DNA of 6,704 bases from Anaerolineales bacterium. GTDB taxonomy: Bacteria > Chloroflexota > Anaerolineae > Anaerolineales > UBA6663. Shown here one piece after another: positions 1 through 5,876 of the stretch. Under the pieces are notes generated by a model. It was not told where the DNA came from. It saw nothing but the letters and a program-made list of their open reading frames with translations, and did no database searches. The stretch spans positions 1 to 6,704 of the forward strand of contig JAGOBN010000229.1 of assembly GCA_017999235.1 (NCBI GenBank), given 5' to 3'. Position 1 is the stretch's first letter. Every line of letters begins with the position of its first letter. The position numbers were made by a program, and so were the translations under genes.

Positions 1-51
1 GGGCCGGACGTGGCCGCGCTGCCGGCTTTGCTCGCGCCGCTCTGCCGCTAA
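1..51 (+). CDS. Possible C-terminal end of a plus-strand gene (partial)
   Basis: Frame 1 of the plus strand is open from the window edge to a TAA at 49-51. It reads 16 codons ending in PALLAPLCR, with GC-rich third positions like those of the neighbouring genes. The next feature is the stop codon of the minus-strand radical SAM gene, only four bases further on, so this would be a tight convergent gene pair. The fragment is too short to assign a family. It could also be non-coding, because open frames arise easily at this GC content. Confidence 0.4.
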   Translation, partial: GPDVAALPALLAPLCR

Positions 52-55
52 CCGC

Positions 56-1549
56 TTACCGCGCCAGGCCGCTGGCTTCCACCTCCGGCCCTTTGTGGGT
101 CACCCGGTTAAAGCTGACCAGCCGTTCAGTGAGCCAGCCCAGCGTGCCGCGCAGCGGCGACGCGCTCACCGCCCGCTTGAGCGAGCCTTCCCAATAGTGC
201 TTGAAATACCGGTTTCGCCAGCGCCAGCGCAGCAGGCGGTAATACGGCGTCAGCAGCCAGTGGCCGGTGGACCGGCCCACAAACAAGATGTCGTTGATCT
301 CGCACAGCGTCTGCGCCTCGGCGTCGTCCATCCAGGGCGTGTTGCCGCGGTTGAGGTCGAACGCGCACCAGCCGAGCTGATCGGCCGGCGGCTGGTAGCC
401 CAGGGCCAGCGCCTGCGGCCACAGCGGCGTGCCGGGATAGGGCATATACACGCACACCGAGCCGCGCACTTTCTCCGACAGCGCGCACACGCGCTCGATC
501 AGGTCCAGCGTCACCTGGGTGTCGGCCGGCGTCTCCCCCGGCAGGCCGATGATGAAGGACAGGTTGGCCTCCACGTTGGGCGCGCCGTGGACCAGGTTCT
601 TCACGCCCCATTCGATCTGCCAGGCCTTCTGATCCTTGTGGATGTTGTCCAGCACGGCCTGCGAGCCGGATTCCGCGCCGATGTTGACCCACTGGCAGCC
701 GGTGGCGCGCATCCAGGCCACAAACTCCTCGGTGAGCAGTTGCACGCGCACCTGGCCGCTCCACGGCATCCCGACCTTTTCCACCAGCCGCTGCATGGGC
801 TTGATGCGGCCGAAAAGATAATCGTCCGCGTAATCCACGGCGTCGATCTGGTAATGGTCTTTGAGCCATTGCACCTGGTCCAGGATGAAGGCATCCGAGT
901 GCTGGCGCCAGGTGCGCTTCATGACCACTTCGTTGTAGCAGAAGCCGCACCGGAACGGGCAGCCGCGCGAGATGTAAATGGGGATGGCGCGCCGGTACGG
1001 GCCGCTGGGGATTAAATAGCGCTCGCCGGCCACTTTCTCCCAGCGCGGGCGAAAGCGGTCCAGGTCCTGGATGAAGGGCCGCTCCTGGTGAAACTGCGGC
1101 CGGCCGTGCTCATCCTTGTACGCCAGGCCGGGCACGCTCTGCCACAGAGGCAGCTGGTCGCCGGCCAGCATGCGCGCCAGCTCCTGCGCCGTCTCTTCGC
1201 CCTCGTTCACCACCACGAAGTCCACGTACGCTTCTTTGAGTACCTCCAGCGGCATGATGGTGGCGTGCACGCCGCCCCAGACCACCGGGATGCCCAGGGC
1301 CTTGACGCGTTGGGAGGCTTCAATGGTCGGGCGCAGCTGCGGGCCGGTGATGGTGCTGAACCCGACAAAAAGGGGCCGGGCCTCGGCCACCTGCCGCACA
1401 AAGTCTTCCACAAAACCTTCGGTTTCGTGGAAGAGGCGGGTGCTGAAGCCGGCCTGCTCCAGCGCGTCGGCCACGTACATGATGCCGAAGGGCGGATAGA
1501 GATCGCGGTGGTTGCGGAAGTTGATCAGGAAGACCGTCCGGTTATCCAT
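56..1549 (-). CDS. B12-binding domain radical SAM protein
   Basis: This 497-aa protein has the two-domain layout of cobalamin-dependent (class B) radical SAM enzymes, which typically methylate or rearrange unactivated carbon or phosphorus centres using S-adenosylmethionine, a [4Fe-4S] cluster and cobalamin. Residues about 5-130 form the Rossmann-like B12-binding domain, with VVWGGVHAT near 89-97 and VNEGEET near 114-120. The radical SAM motif CPFRCGFC supplies Cys197, Cys201 and Cys204. GAESGS at 291-296 fits the SAM-contact segment, and FIIGLPGET (332-340) and YPGTPLW (371-377) are typical of the family. The C-terminal ~90 residues are basic and aromatic-rich and do not point to a substrate. 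The ATG at 1549 is preceded by AGAAGG at seven bases' spacing. A 132-nt gap separates it from the upstream FGE-like gene, so it may have its own promoter. The family call is firm; the substrate is unknown. Confidence 0.93.
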   Translation of the reverse strand: MDNRTVFLINFRNHRDLYPPFGIMYVADALEQAGFSTRLFHETEGFVEDFVRQVAEARPLFVGFSTITGPQLRPTIEASQRVKALGIPVVWGGVHATIMPLEVLKEAYVDFVVVNEGEETAQELARMLAGDQLPLWQSVPGLAYKDEHGRPQFHQERPFIQDLDRFRPRWEKVAGERYLIPSGPYRRAIPIYISRGCPFRCGFCYNEVVMKRTWRQHSDAFILDQVQWLKDHYQIDAVDYADDYLFGRIKPMQRLVEKVGMPWSGQVRVQLLTEEFVAWMRATGCQWVNIGAESGSQAVLDNIHKDQKAWQIEWGVKNLVHGAPNVEANLSFIIGLPGETPADTQVTLDLIERVCALSEKVRGSVCVYMPYPGTPLWPQALALGYQPPADQLGWCAFDLNRGNTPWMDDAEAQTLCEINDILFVGRSTGHWLLTPYYRLLRWRWRNRYFKHYWEGSLKRAVSASPLRGTLGWLTERLVSFNRVTHKGPEVEASGLAR

Positions 1550-1578
1550 ATTACCGCCTTCTGCGATCGCTGGTTTCT

Positions 1579-1682
1579 GCCACGAATTACAGGCAGGTGC
1601 TTGACTTCACCAACTGTCCGCCCTCTCTGAAACGCCCACGCCGCCCATTCGTGCCATTCGTGCCATTCGTGTAATTCGTGGC
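1579..1682. repeat. 13-bp perfect inverted repeat bracketing the 132-nt gap
   Basis: GCCACGAATTACA at 1579-1591 is repeated in inverted orientation as TGTAATTCGTGGC at 1670-1682, with 78 bases between the arms. The right arm touches the stop codon of the FGE-like gene and the left arm lies 30 bases upstream of the radical SAM start. The arms could pair in a transcript reading through the gap, or be the ends of a small mobile or recombined repeat. The match stops abruptly on both sides of each arm. I see no promoter in the gap that I would defend. Confidence 0.7.
1647..1682. repeat. Four tandem 9-bp repeats, ATTCGTGNN
   Basis: Four consecutive 9-mers start with ATTCGTG: two with CC endings (1647-1655, 1656-1664), one with TA (1665-1673) and one with GC (1674-1682). 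The array abuts the stop codon of the FGE-like gene, and its last copy is part of the 13-bp inverted repeat. From memory, similar ATTCGTG-type strings recur between genes in some environmental bacterial genomes, but I could not check this. The function is unknown. Confidence 0.85.
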
Positions 1683-2515
1683 TAGTCTTCAATGGCCACC
1701 CGGAACCCGGTCCCTTGCGCGCGATAGTGGCGGCTGGGGGTGGTGACGCTGCCCGCGCTGCGGACGTAGAGCTTGGTGTGGTGGATGCTGTAGCCCCACG
1801 AGCCGCCTTTGACCACGTGATACTCCGGCTGGGCCGGGTGGTAGAGCGAGCGCGTCCACTCCCAGATGTTGCCGCTCATATCTACGCACCCGAAGGGCGA
1901 GACGTTGTGCGGTTTGACACCCACCGGCCAGGGATACCCGTTGCGCCAGTACCAGCCCGCCCGCGCCCACTCGCGCCGCGCGCCGACCACTAAAGAAAAG
2001 AGATAGGTCTCCGGCCCCACCGGAAAACGCCGCTGCCATTGCAGTTCGGGCCGCGGGGTCAGCTCACCCCACGGGTAGGTCCGGCCGTCCAGGCCGCGCG
2101 CCGCTTTTTCCCACTGCTCTTCGGTCGGCAAGGTGCAGAGCTGGCCCAGGTGTTGGGACAGCCACGTGCAGTATGCGAACGCGTCGGCGTGTGAGACCTC
2201 CACCACCGGCCAAGCGGCATGCGCGGCTGGATACTCAGACACAGGCGCATAGACGCGCTGCCAGCGGGCGCGCCAGCCGGGCCGCACCGCGTACCAGCGG
2301 CCGGCCCATTCATATCCGGTGTCGTCCAGGAAAGCCCGCCAGTCGGCGTTGGTCACCGGCCGGCGCGCGATCCAAAACCCAGGGAGCTCCAAGACCTGGC
2401 GCGGCCGCAGCGGCCGGCATTGCGCCAGGCGTTCGTAGCACGCTTCCGGCCCATAAATAAACGGGCCGGCCGGGATGTGGGCAAATACCGACGATGGAAG
2501 CACCACAGGCCGCAT
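1682..2515 (-). CDS. FGE-sulfatase (SUMF1-like) domain protein lacking catalytic cysteines
   Basis: The protein belongs to the formylglycine-generating-enzyme fold family. Residue numbers here count from an upstream TTG at 2527, four codons before the ATG chosen as start. Family landmarks appear in order: HIPAGPF (17-23), RRPVTNADW (55-63), LPTEEQWEKAARG (133-145), YPWG (151-154), SPFGCVDMSGNIWEWT (210-225), GGSW (241-244) and GFRVA (274-278). In true FGE, two copper-binding cysteines follow the GGS motif, five residues apart. Here those positions are Tyr246 and Thr251, so sulfatase activation is unlikely. Other branches of the family serve as oxidoreductase or ligand-binding modules. No signal peptide or membrane segment is visible, so it is probably cytoplasmic. 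The ATG at 2515 is preferred because the TTG sits on the flank of a terminator-like hairpin; neither start has a convincing Shine-Dalgarno sequence. The role and any partner are unknown. Confidence 0.88.
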   Translation of the reverse strand: MRPVVLPSSVFAHIPAGPFIYGPEACYERLAQCRPLRPRQVLELPGFWIARRPVTNADWRAFLDDTGYEWAGRWYAVRPGWRARWQRVYAPVSEYPAAHAAWPVVEVSHADAFAYCTWLSQHLGQLCTLPTEEQWEKAARGLDGRTYPWGELTPRPELQWQRRFPVGPETYLFSLVVGARREWARAGWYWRNGYPWPVGVKPHNVSPFGCVDMSGNIWEWTRSLYHPAQPEYHVVKGGSWGYSIHHTKLYVRSAGSVTTPSRHYRAQGTGFRVAIED

Positions 2516-2525
2516 TCCAAGGGTC

Positions 2526-2557
2526 AAAACCCGCCGACCGGGTTTATTCTCGGCGGG
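2526..2557 (-). terminator. Terminator-like hairpin between the DUF5693-like and FGE-like genes
   Basis: On the minus strand CCCGCCGA pairs with TCGGCGGG (plus-strand 2550-2557 and 2530-2537), giving an eight-base-pair GC-rich stem with a 12-base loop. TTTT (2529-2526) follows it. The hairpin spans the TAA stop of the DUF5693-like gene, and its T-run ends 11 bases before the ATG of the next gene. The short T-tract makes complete termination doubtful. Partial termination or attenuation between the two genes is possible. Confidence 0.4.
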
Positions 2558-4385
2558 CGGCCAGCAAGAGCAGCGCTCCCAGCCCGAGGCCGGCTCCGAA
2601 GCTCAGCCCGGCTGCGCGCCCGGTGATGGAGAGCGCACGTTCTGAGCGGCGGAAGCCCACCAGCCCGAACGCGCCGCCGGCCGCGCTTAATCCCGCCGCC
2701 GCGGCGGCCCACCCCCGTTGGCCGCGCTCGGCCAGCACCAGGCTCGCCGCCGCGCCGAGCGGCGCCAGGCCGGCCCATTTACGCGCCGGCTGGGCGCCGG
2801 CCGCAATCTGCAGATCGCCCAGCCAGCGGGCCGCGGCCGAGAGATGATGCGTGTGGCCCTCGGCCGGCGCCGGGTCAAAACGCGCCAAGGGATCCAGACC
2901 GCGCGTGTTGGCGAGATGCCAGGCGGCGGCCAGGCCGGCCAGCGCCGCCAGCCGCAGCGCGCGGTTTTCCAGGGTCAGCGCCGCCGCCGCGAGCGGCACC
3001 GCCCAATCCAGGTTGAAGCCCTTAAAGGTTTCAATCCGCAGATGGTAGTCCGCGCCGCTGGTCACGGCCGCCAATTCGGCGGCCGCGGCGGCCAGGCCCG
3101 CGCTGCCGGCCAGCCAGCCGGCCGGGCCATCCCGGCGGGCGGCGTGCAAAGCGGCGGCTGGGGCCGCGGCGGCGGCGGCCAGCGCCAGCAGTTTGGGCGC
3201 GTAGGAGGGCGGATACTGTTCTTCCAGCGCGTTGCGCGGCGCTTCGAGGTACGGCAAGGCGGCGGCGCCGGCCGCGGCCGCCACCGTCAGCGGCACGCCG
3301 ATCACATCCGGCAGGTCGAGCGCGGCGCTTAGGCCGCCGGCCGCCACGCCGGCCGAGGTCAGGCCGGCCAGCGCCAGGGTGGCGCGGCTGGGGGCCGGCA
3401 CCGGCGGCGGCATGGCCGGCTCGGCGCAGACCACGAAGCCGGCGTGTTCCAGCGCTTCTTTGATGTGCGCCACGTAGTGCAAAAACTCCAGCGGCGCCGT
3501 GGCGTGCAGCACGCGGAAGGCGTTTACGTAGCACAGTCGGAGGCCGCGCTCGCGGGCCAGGTGCGCCCAGAGATGCGCGGCCGCGTGCAGGTCCAGCGGC
3601 ACCATCTCGGCCGGCGTCAGGCGGTGCGCCAGAACCACGTGCGGGGCGCGGCGCTTGGCCACAAACCAATCGCCCTTTTGATGGCGGGATTCCGCGAAGT
3701 AGGCCAGCGTCAGGCCCTCGCGCGTCAGCGCCGCCAGGGTGGCGTCCAGGTGCATCTCGTGGCCCAGGATCAGATCGCCGTCAAAGGCCACCAGCCGGCC
3801 GAAGACCGCGGCCTGGGCCAGCGTCAGATCGATCAGCCGGTCCTCCGGCCAGGCGTAGCTCACCGGGCGCGGCAGACAGTGCAGGCCGGCCTGTTGAATG
3901 CGCTGCGCCAGCGCGGCATCGAACCCCAGGCCGATCTCGCCCACGGTGGATAGGTCGCCGGCGAAGGCCAACGTGTTGGCGCCTACGGTGCGCGCCTCGG
4001 TTTGCGGCAGGCGCGCCGCCAGCTCCGCGGCCAGGGCGGCCGCTAAGGCGGCGTCGCCATAGAGATAATTCCAATGGCCGATCGGGGCCGCGGCCCGGAT
4101 GGGCCGGGCCGGCGCGCGGGGGATGAGCGCGCCGGTGGCGCGCAGACGGTTCAGGGTGAGTTCGGGAAGCGAGGCGTGCGTGGCGCCGTGGTGGGCCAGC
4201 TCGTGGAGCACATCGTCCAGCGGGCGGGCGGCGCGCACCGCGATGGCGGCAGTGTCGTCAAGATCGACGGCCAGAGCCACGCGGTTGTGGCGCGGCTCCC
4301 ACGCCGCGCGCCGGCGCAGGAATTGGCCGCTGGCGGCCGCGCCGGCGCCGGTCAGGGCCAGGGAAAGCAACCGGGTGAAATTCAC
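2544..4385 (-). CDS. DUF5693-like membrane protein
   Basis: This 613-aa protein resembles, from memory, the DUF5693 family of unknown function. A hydrophobic N-terminal segment (about 5-22) is followed by WEPRHNRVALAVDLDD (29-44) and a repeated pattern of the family (DDVLHELAHHGATHASLPELTLNRL, about 57-81, quoted here as DDVLHELAHHG then ATHASLPEL). Residues about 40-325 look like one soluble, probably extracytoplasmic domain. From about 335 to the end, alanine- and leucine-rich stretches suggest a multi-pass membrane domain, interrupted by LEEQYPPSYAPKLL (387-400) and DYHLRIETFKGFNLDW (446-461). The start is GTG at 4385, supported by GAGGT seven bases or so upstream. It follows the leader-peptide gene in the same orientation, but an inverted-repeat arm lies just before its ribosome binding site. 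Function is unknown. In other bacteria I recall the family near cell-envelope polysaccharide genes; that is unverified here. Confidence 0.8.
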   Translation of the reverse strand: MNFTRLLSLALTGAGAAASGQFLRRRAAWEPRHNRVALAVDLDDTAAIAVRAARPLDDVLHELAHHGATHASLPELTLNRLRATGALIPRAPARPIRAAAPIGHWNYLYGDAALAAALAAELAARLPQTEARTVGANTLAFAGDLSTVGEIGLGFDAALAQRIQQAGLHCLPRPVSYAWPEDRLIDLTLAQAAVFGRLVAFDGDLILGHEMHLDATLAALTREGLTLAYFAESRHQKGDWFVAKRRAPHVVLAHRLTPAEMVPLDLHAAAHLWAHLARERGLRLCYVNAFRVLHATAPLEFLHYVAHIKEALEHAGFVVCAEPAMPPPVPAPSRATLALAGLTSAGVAAGGLSAALDLPDVIGVPLTVAAAAGAAALPYLEAPRNALEEQYPPSYAPKLLALAAAAAAPAAALHAARRDGPAGWLAGSAGLAAAAAELAAVTSGADYHLRIETFKGFNLDWAVPLAAAALTLENRALRLAALAGLAAAWHLANTRGLDPLARFDPAPAEGHTHHLSAAARWLGDLQIAAGAQPARKWAGLAPLGAAASLVLAERGQRGWAAAAAGLSAAGGAFGLVGFRRSERALSITGRAAGLSFGAGLGLGALLLLAARRE

Positions 4386-4398
4386 GCCAGGACCTCGT

Positions 4399-4427
4399 TC
4401 ACTTTAGGCCAGAGGGAGACGCGCTAC
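4399..4427. repeat. Left arm of 29-bp imperfect inverted repeat
   Basis: This arm matches the reverse complement of 4624-4652 at 25 of 29 positions, including an uninterrupted 16-base core GCCAGAGGGAGACGCG at 4408-4423. It ends 13 bases before the GTG start of the DUF5693-like gene, immediately upstream of its GAGGT ribosome binding site. The two arms enclose the leader-peptide gene and its ribosome binding site. Confidence 0.85.
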
Positions 4428-4443
4428 GCAGGACACCATGAAA

Positions 4444-4463
4444 GGTAACGGGAAACGATTACC
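4444..4463 (-). other. Small stem-loop downstream of the leader-peptide gene
   Basis: On the minus strand GGTAAT and GTTACC can pair (five Watson-Crick pairs plus one G-T) around an eight-base loop, followed by TTT. It lies 46 bases beyond the leader-peptide stop and could be a weak terminator. The stem is short and the T-run minimal, so chance is a fair alternative. Confidence 0.25.
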
Positions 4464-4508
4464 GGGAAGCGCGGGCCGGCCTGGAGCAGTGCCGTCGCGC
4501 TGGCCACG

Positions 4509-4574
4509 TTAGTGGCTGCTAAAAGTGACTTGTTTCAGGTCGTCGTGCTTGGTCAGCTCGGGCTTCTCATACAT
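4509..4574 (-). CDS. Lasso-type RiPP leader peptide, 21 aa, almost without a core
   Basis: The gene starts at ATG 4574 and ends at TAA 4511-4509. The product begins MYEKPELTKH and ends QVTFSSH. The lasso-precursor leader consensus is YxxPxLxxxGxFxxxT; here Tyr2, Pro5, Leu7 and Thr17 sit exactly on the consensus spacing, with Asp11 in place of Gly and Leu13 in place of Phe. In known systems this leader is bound by a PqqD-like recognition element and is cut two residues after the Thr register. Only three or four residues remain beyond that point, too few for a threaded lasso ring, which needs an Asp or Glu acceptor at core position 7-9. AAGGAG stands seven bases upstream of the ATG, the best ribosome binding site in the window, so translation is credible. 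It follows an NTP_transf_5 gene, a family often found in lasso clusters. The product may be a truncated precursor, a leader-only recruiter, or a scaffold. Confidence 0.75.
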   Translation of the reverse strand: MYEKPELTKHDDLKQVTFSSH

Positions 4575-4581
4575 GGCGGTT

Positions 4582-4587
4582 CTCCTT
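4582..4587 (-). promoter_or_regulatory. Strong Shine-Dalgarno site of the leader-peptide gene
   Basis: The minus strand reads AAGGAG, with seven bases before the ATG at 4574. It is the main argument that this very short open frame is a real gene, and it fixes the start codon. Confidence 0.85.
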
Positions 4588-4623
4588 GAAGGGTGGGTGG
4601 TGTGACCGCTTAGCCGGCGTCCG

Positions 4624-4652
4624 GTAACGCGTCTCCCTCTGGCGGAAAGCGA
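4624..4652. repeat. Right arm of 29-bp imperfect inverted repeat
   Basis: This is the partner of 4399-4427, with the core in inverted orientation (CGCGTCTCCCTCTGGC, 4423 side equivalent at 4628-4643). It lies in the presumed 5' untranslated region of the leader-peptide gene, between the candidate promoter and the ribosome binding site. The outer ends lie 254 bp apart. I found no convincing target-site duplication outside the arms and no transposase, so a MITE-like origin is only one possibility; RNA pairing around the peptide gene is another. Confidence 0.85.
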
Positions 4653-4679
4653 CTACGTGATCCGGACTAGGTTAGTCAA

Positions 4680-4707
4680 ATTTTAGCGTAAAGCCGGCGA
4701 CTTTCAC
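4680..4707 (-). promoter_or_regulatory. Candidate sigma-70-type promoter for the leader-peptide gene
   Basis: On the minus strand GTGAAA (4707-4702, four of six matches to TTGACA) is followed after 16 bases by TAAAAT (4685-4680, five of six matches to TATAAT). It overlaps the stop codon of the nucleotidyltransferase gene and would transcribe the leader peptide about 110 bases downstream. This AT-rich patch stands out in the GC-rich surroundings. A second partial -35-like TTGACT overlaps it (4679-4674) but lacks a good -10 partner. Confidence 0.3.
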
Positions 4708-5876
4708 TTATTGCGACCAATCGCATTAGCGCGGTCGAGCAGCAGGCGGCCGGTATCGGTCCGGCCGACGCGCAGGGCGGTGGCCCAGACGCGCGCCCAC
4801 TCGGCTGGCGTGCTCGCCCAGCTCGCGGCCTCGGCCCGGTCGCTTAGCCCGCGCCGGACGCGCTCCGCCACGGTTACCAGCGGTTTCTGCTGGGTCCGGC
4901 GCCAGAGCGCGGCCAGGTCCAGGGCCGCCGCGCGCCGGCGCAGATGAGCGGGGGTGGCCGCCGCCAAGACCGGCAGAGCCTCGGCCACGGGCGCGTCCAG
5001 CAGCCGGCCGGCCAGGCTGAGTGCGGCCAGCGCGTACGGGGCGGCGCCGCGCTCGCGGGCGCGGCGCGTAAACGTCTCCCAATCGAGGCCGGCCGCGCTG
5101 ACCACCTGCAAATCCAGCAGCTGCACCATGGCCGGCGCGCCGGCGATGACGTGAAAGCAGAAGTGAACGCACAGGTGCAGCAGCAGGTCCTCGCGCGCCA
5201 GCACCCGCGCCGGCTGGCCGGCCAGCGTCACCGCCGCCGCGCGCTCGCGCACGCCGGGCGTGATGTCCACGCGCAGCCCGAACCAGGCCTCGGTCAGCGA
5301 GGTGTGCGGCTCCACCATGCGCTCCGCGTCGCCGGAAAGATACGGGTTGGGCGTGCCGGCTGGCGCCGCCGCGCGCTGGTAGGTGCTGGTGTGCTTCACC
5401 ACGCCGGGGCCGGTTTCCGGTGATTTGTGCTTGCCGCCGTAGCCCAGCGCCCGCAGCACCGCCTCCGCCGCCGGCAGTTCCGCGGGCTCAAAGAGCAAGT
5501 CGATGTCGTTCATCGGCCGCAGGGCCGGCGCCGGATACACCAGCGCGGCCAGGTGCGCGCCCTTCAGGACGATGGGCCGCAGGTTGCTTTGCGCGGCGGC
5601 CTGCAGCACCTCGGCCAGCTGCGTGTAGAGGCCGGCCGCGCGCTGGGCCTGCGCCTGATACGTCAGGCTGAGCTTGGCGGCGGCGCGGGCCGGCACCGCC
5701 GCGCCCCAGGCGGTCAGCCGCTGGTGCAGCGCCGGCGCGAGGCCCAGCACCATGGCGCGCACGGCCAGCCGGTCGAAGTCGGCGCCGGCGGCCGCGGCCA
5801 GCCAGCGCTCCGGGGTCTGCTCCCGGCGCAGCGCGTCGAACAGCAGCTGGGTTTCCGCGCCGGCCGTCCGGTTCAT
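4704..5876 (-). CDS. NTP_transf_5-type nucleotidyltransferase family protein
   Basis: This 390-aa protein has the marks of the uncharacterised nucleotidyltransferase family PF14907 (NTP_transf_5). After a helical N-terminal part come VLKGAHLAAL (103-112) and RPMNDIDLLF (120-129). The Asp124-x-Asp126 pair is the expected metal-binding signature of the nucleotidyltransferase fold. VEPHTSLTEAWFG (188-200), EDLLLHLCVHF (229-239) and LLDL (253-256) follow in the usual order. It would transfer a nucleotidyl group to an unknown acceptor. The family is a frequent accessory in lasso-peptide clusters and also occurs near surface-polysaccharide genes. The ATG at 5876 overlaps the upstream stop as ATGA, indicating translational coupling with the flavoprotein. 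No signal peptide or membrane segment is seen. The leader-peptide gene begins about 130 bases downstream. The family is well supported; the substrate is not known. Confidence 0.9.
   Translation of the reverse strand: MNRTAGAETQLLFDALRREQTPERWLAAAAGADFDRLAVRAMVLGLAPALHQRLTAWGAAVPARAAAKLSLTYQAQAQRAAGLYTQLAEVLQAAAQSNLRPIVLKGAHLAALVYPAPALRPMNDIDLLFEPAELPAAEAVLRALGYGGKHKSPETGPGVVKHTSTYQRAAAPAGTPNPYLSGDAERMVEPHTSLTEAWFGLRVDITPGVRERAAAVTLAGQPARVLAREDLLLHLCVHFCFHVIAGAPAMVQLLDLQVVSAAGLDWETFTRRARERGAAPYALAALSLAGRLLDAPVAEALPVLAAATPAHLRRRAAALDLAALWRRTQQKPLVTVAERVRRGLSDRAEAASWASTPAEWARVWATALRVGRTDTGRLLLDRANAIGRNK

Larger units (their letters stand above)
4386..4508 (-). other. Untranslated gap between leader peptide and DUF5693-like gene
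   Basis: This stretch follows the stop of the 21-codon gene and contains the left inverted-repeat arm, a small GGTAA/TTACC stem-loop and the GAGGT ribosome binding site of the next gene. In the frame shifted by one relative to the leader peptide it is open as far as a TAG at 4426-4424. That may be chance or the remnant of a longer precursor. Confidence 0.5.

Noticed and set aside
95..1015. Long plus-strand open frame (306 codons) opposite the radical SAM gene
   Set aside because: It is rich in Arg, His, Ala and Gln without domain motifs, the usual antisense shadow of a GC-rich gene; the opposite strand has clear catalytic motifs.
1563..1570. GCGATCGC palindrome, like the cyanobacterial HIP1 element
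   Set aside because: A single copy in a GC-rich window is expected by chance and gives no support for a cyanobacterial origin.
3031..3953. Open frames of 169-212 codons on both strands within the DUF5693-like gene
   Set aside because: Arg/Gly/Ala-rich shadow frames with no recognisable domain; the 613-codon frame has a ribosome binding site and family motifs.
4509..4574. Calling the small peptide a canonical lasso-peptide precursor
   Set aside because: The leader matches, but only about three residues follow the expected cleavage point and no Asp or Glu acceptor is available. No cyclase or B1/B2 protein is in the window.
4399..4652. A complete insertion sequence or MITE with target duplication
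   Set aside because: Flanking bases (CCTCGT versus CTACGT) are only partly alike and there is no transposase, so only the inverted repeat itself is claimed.
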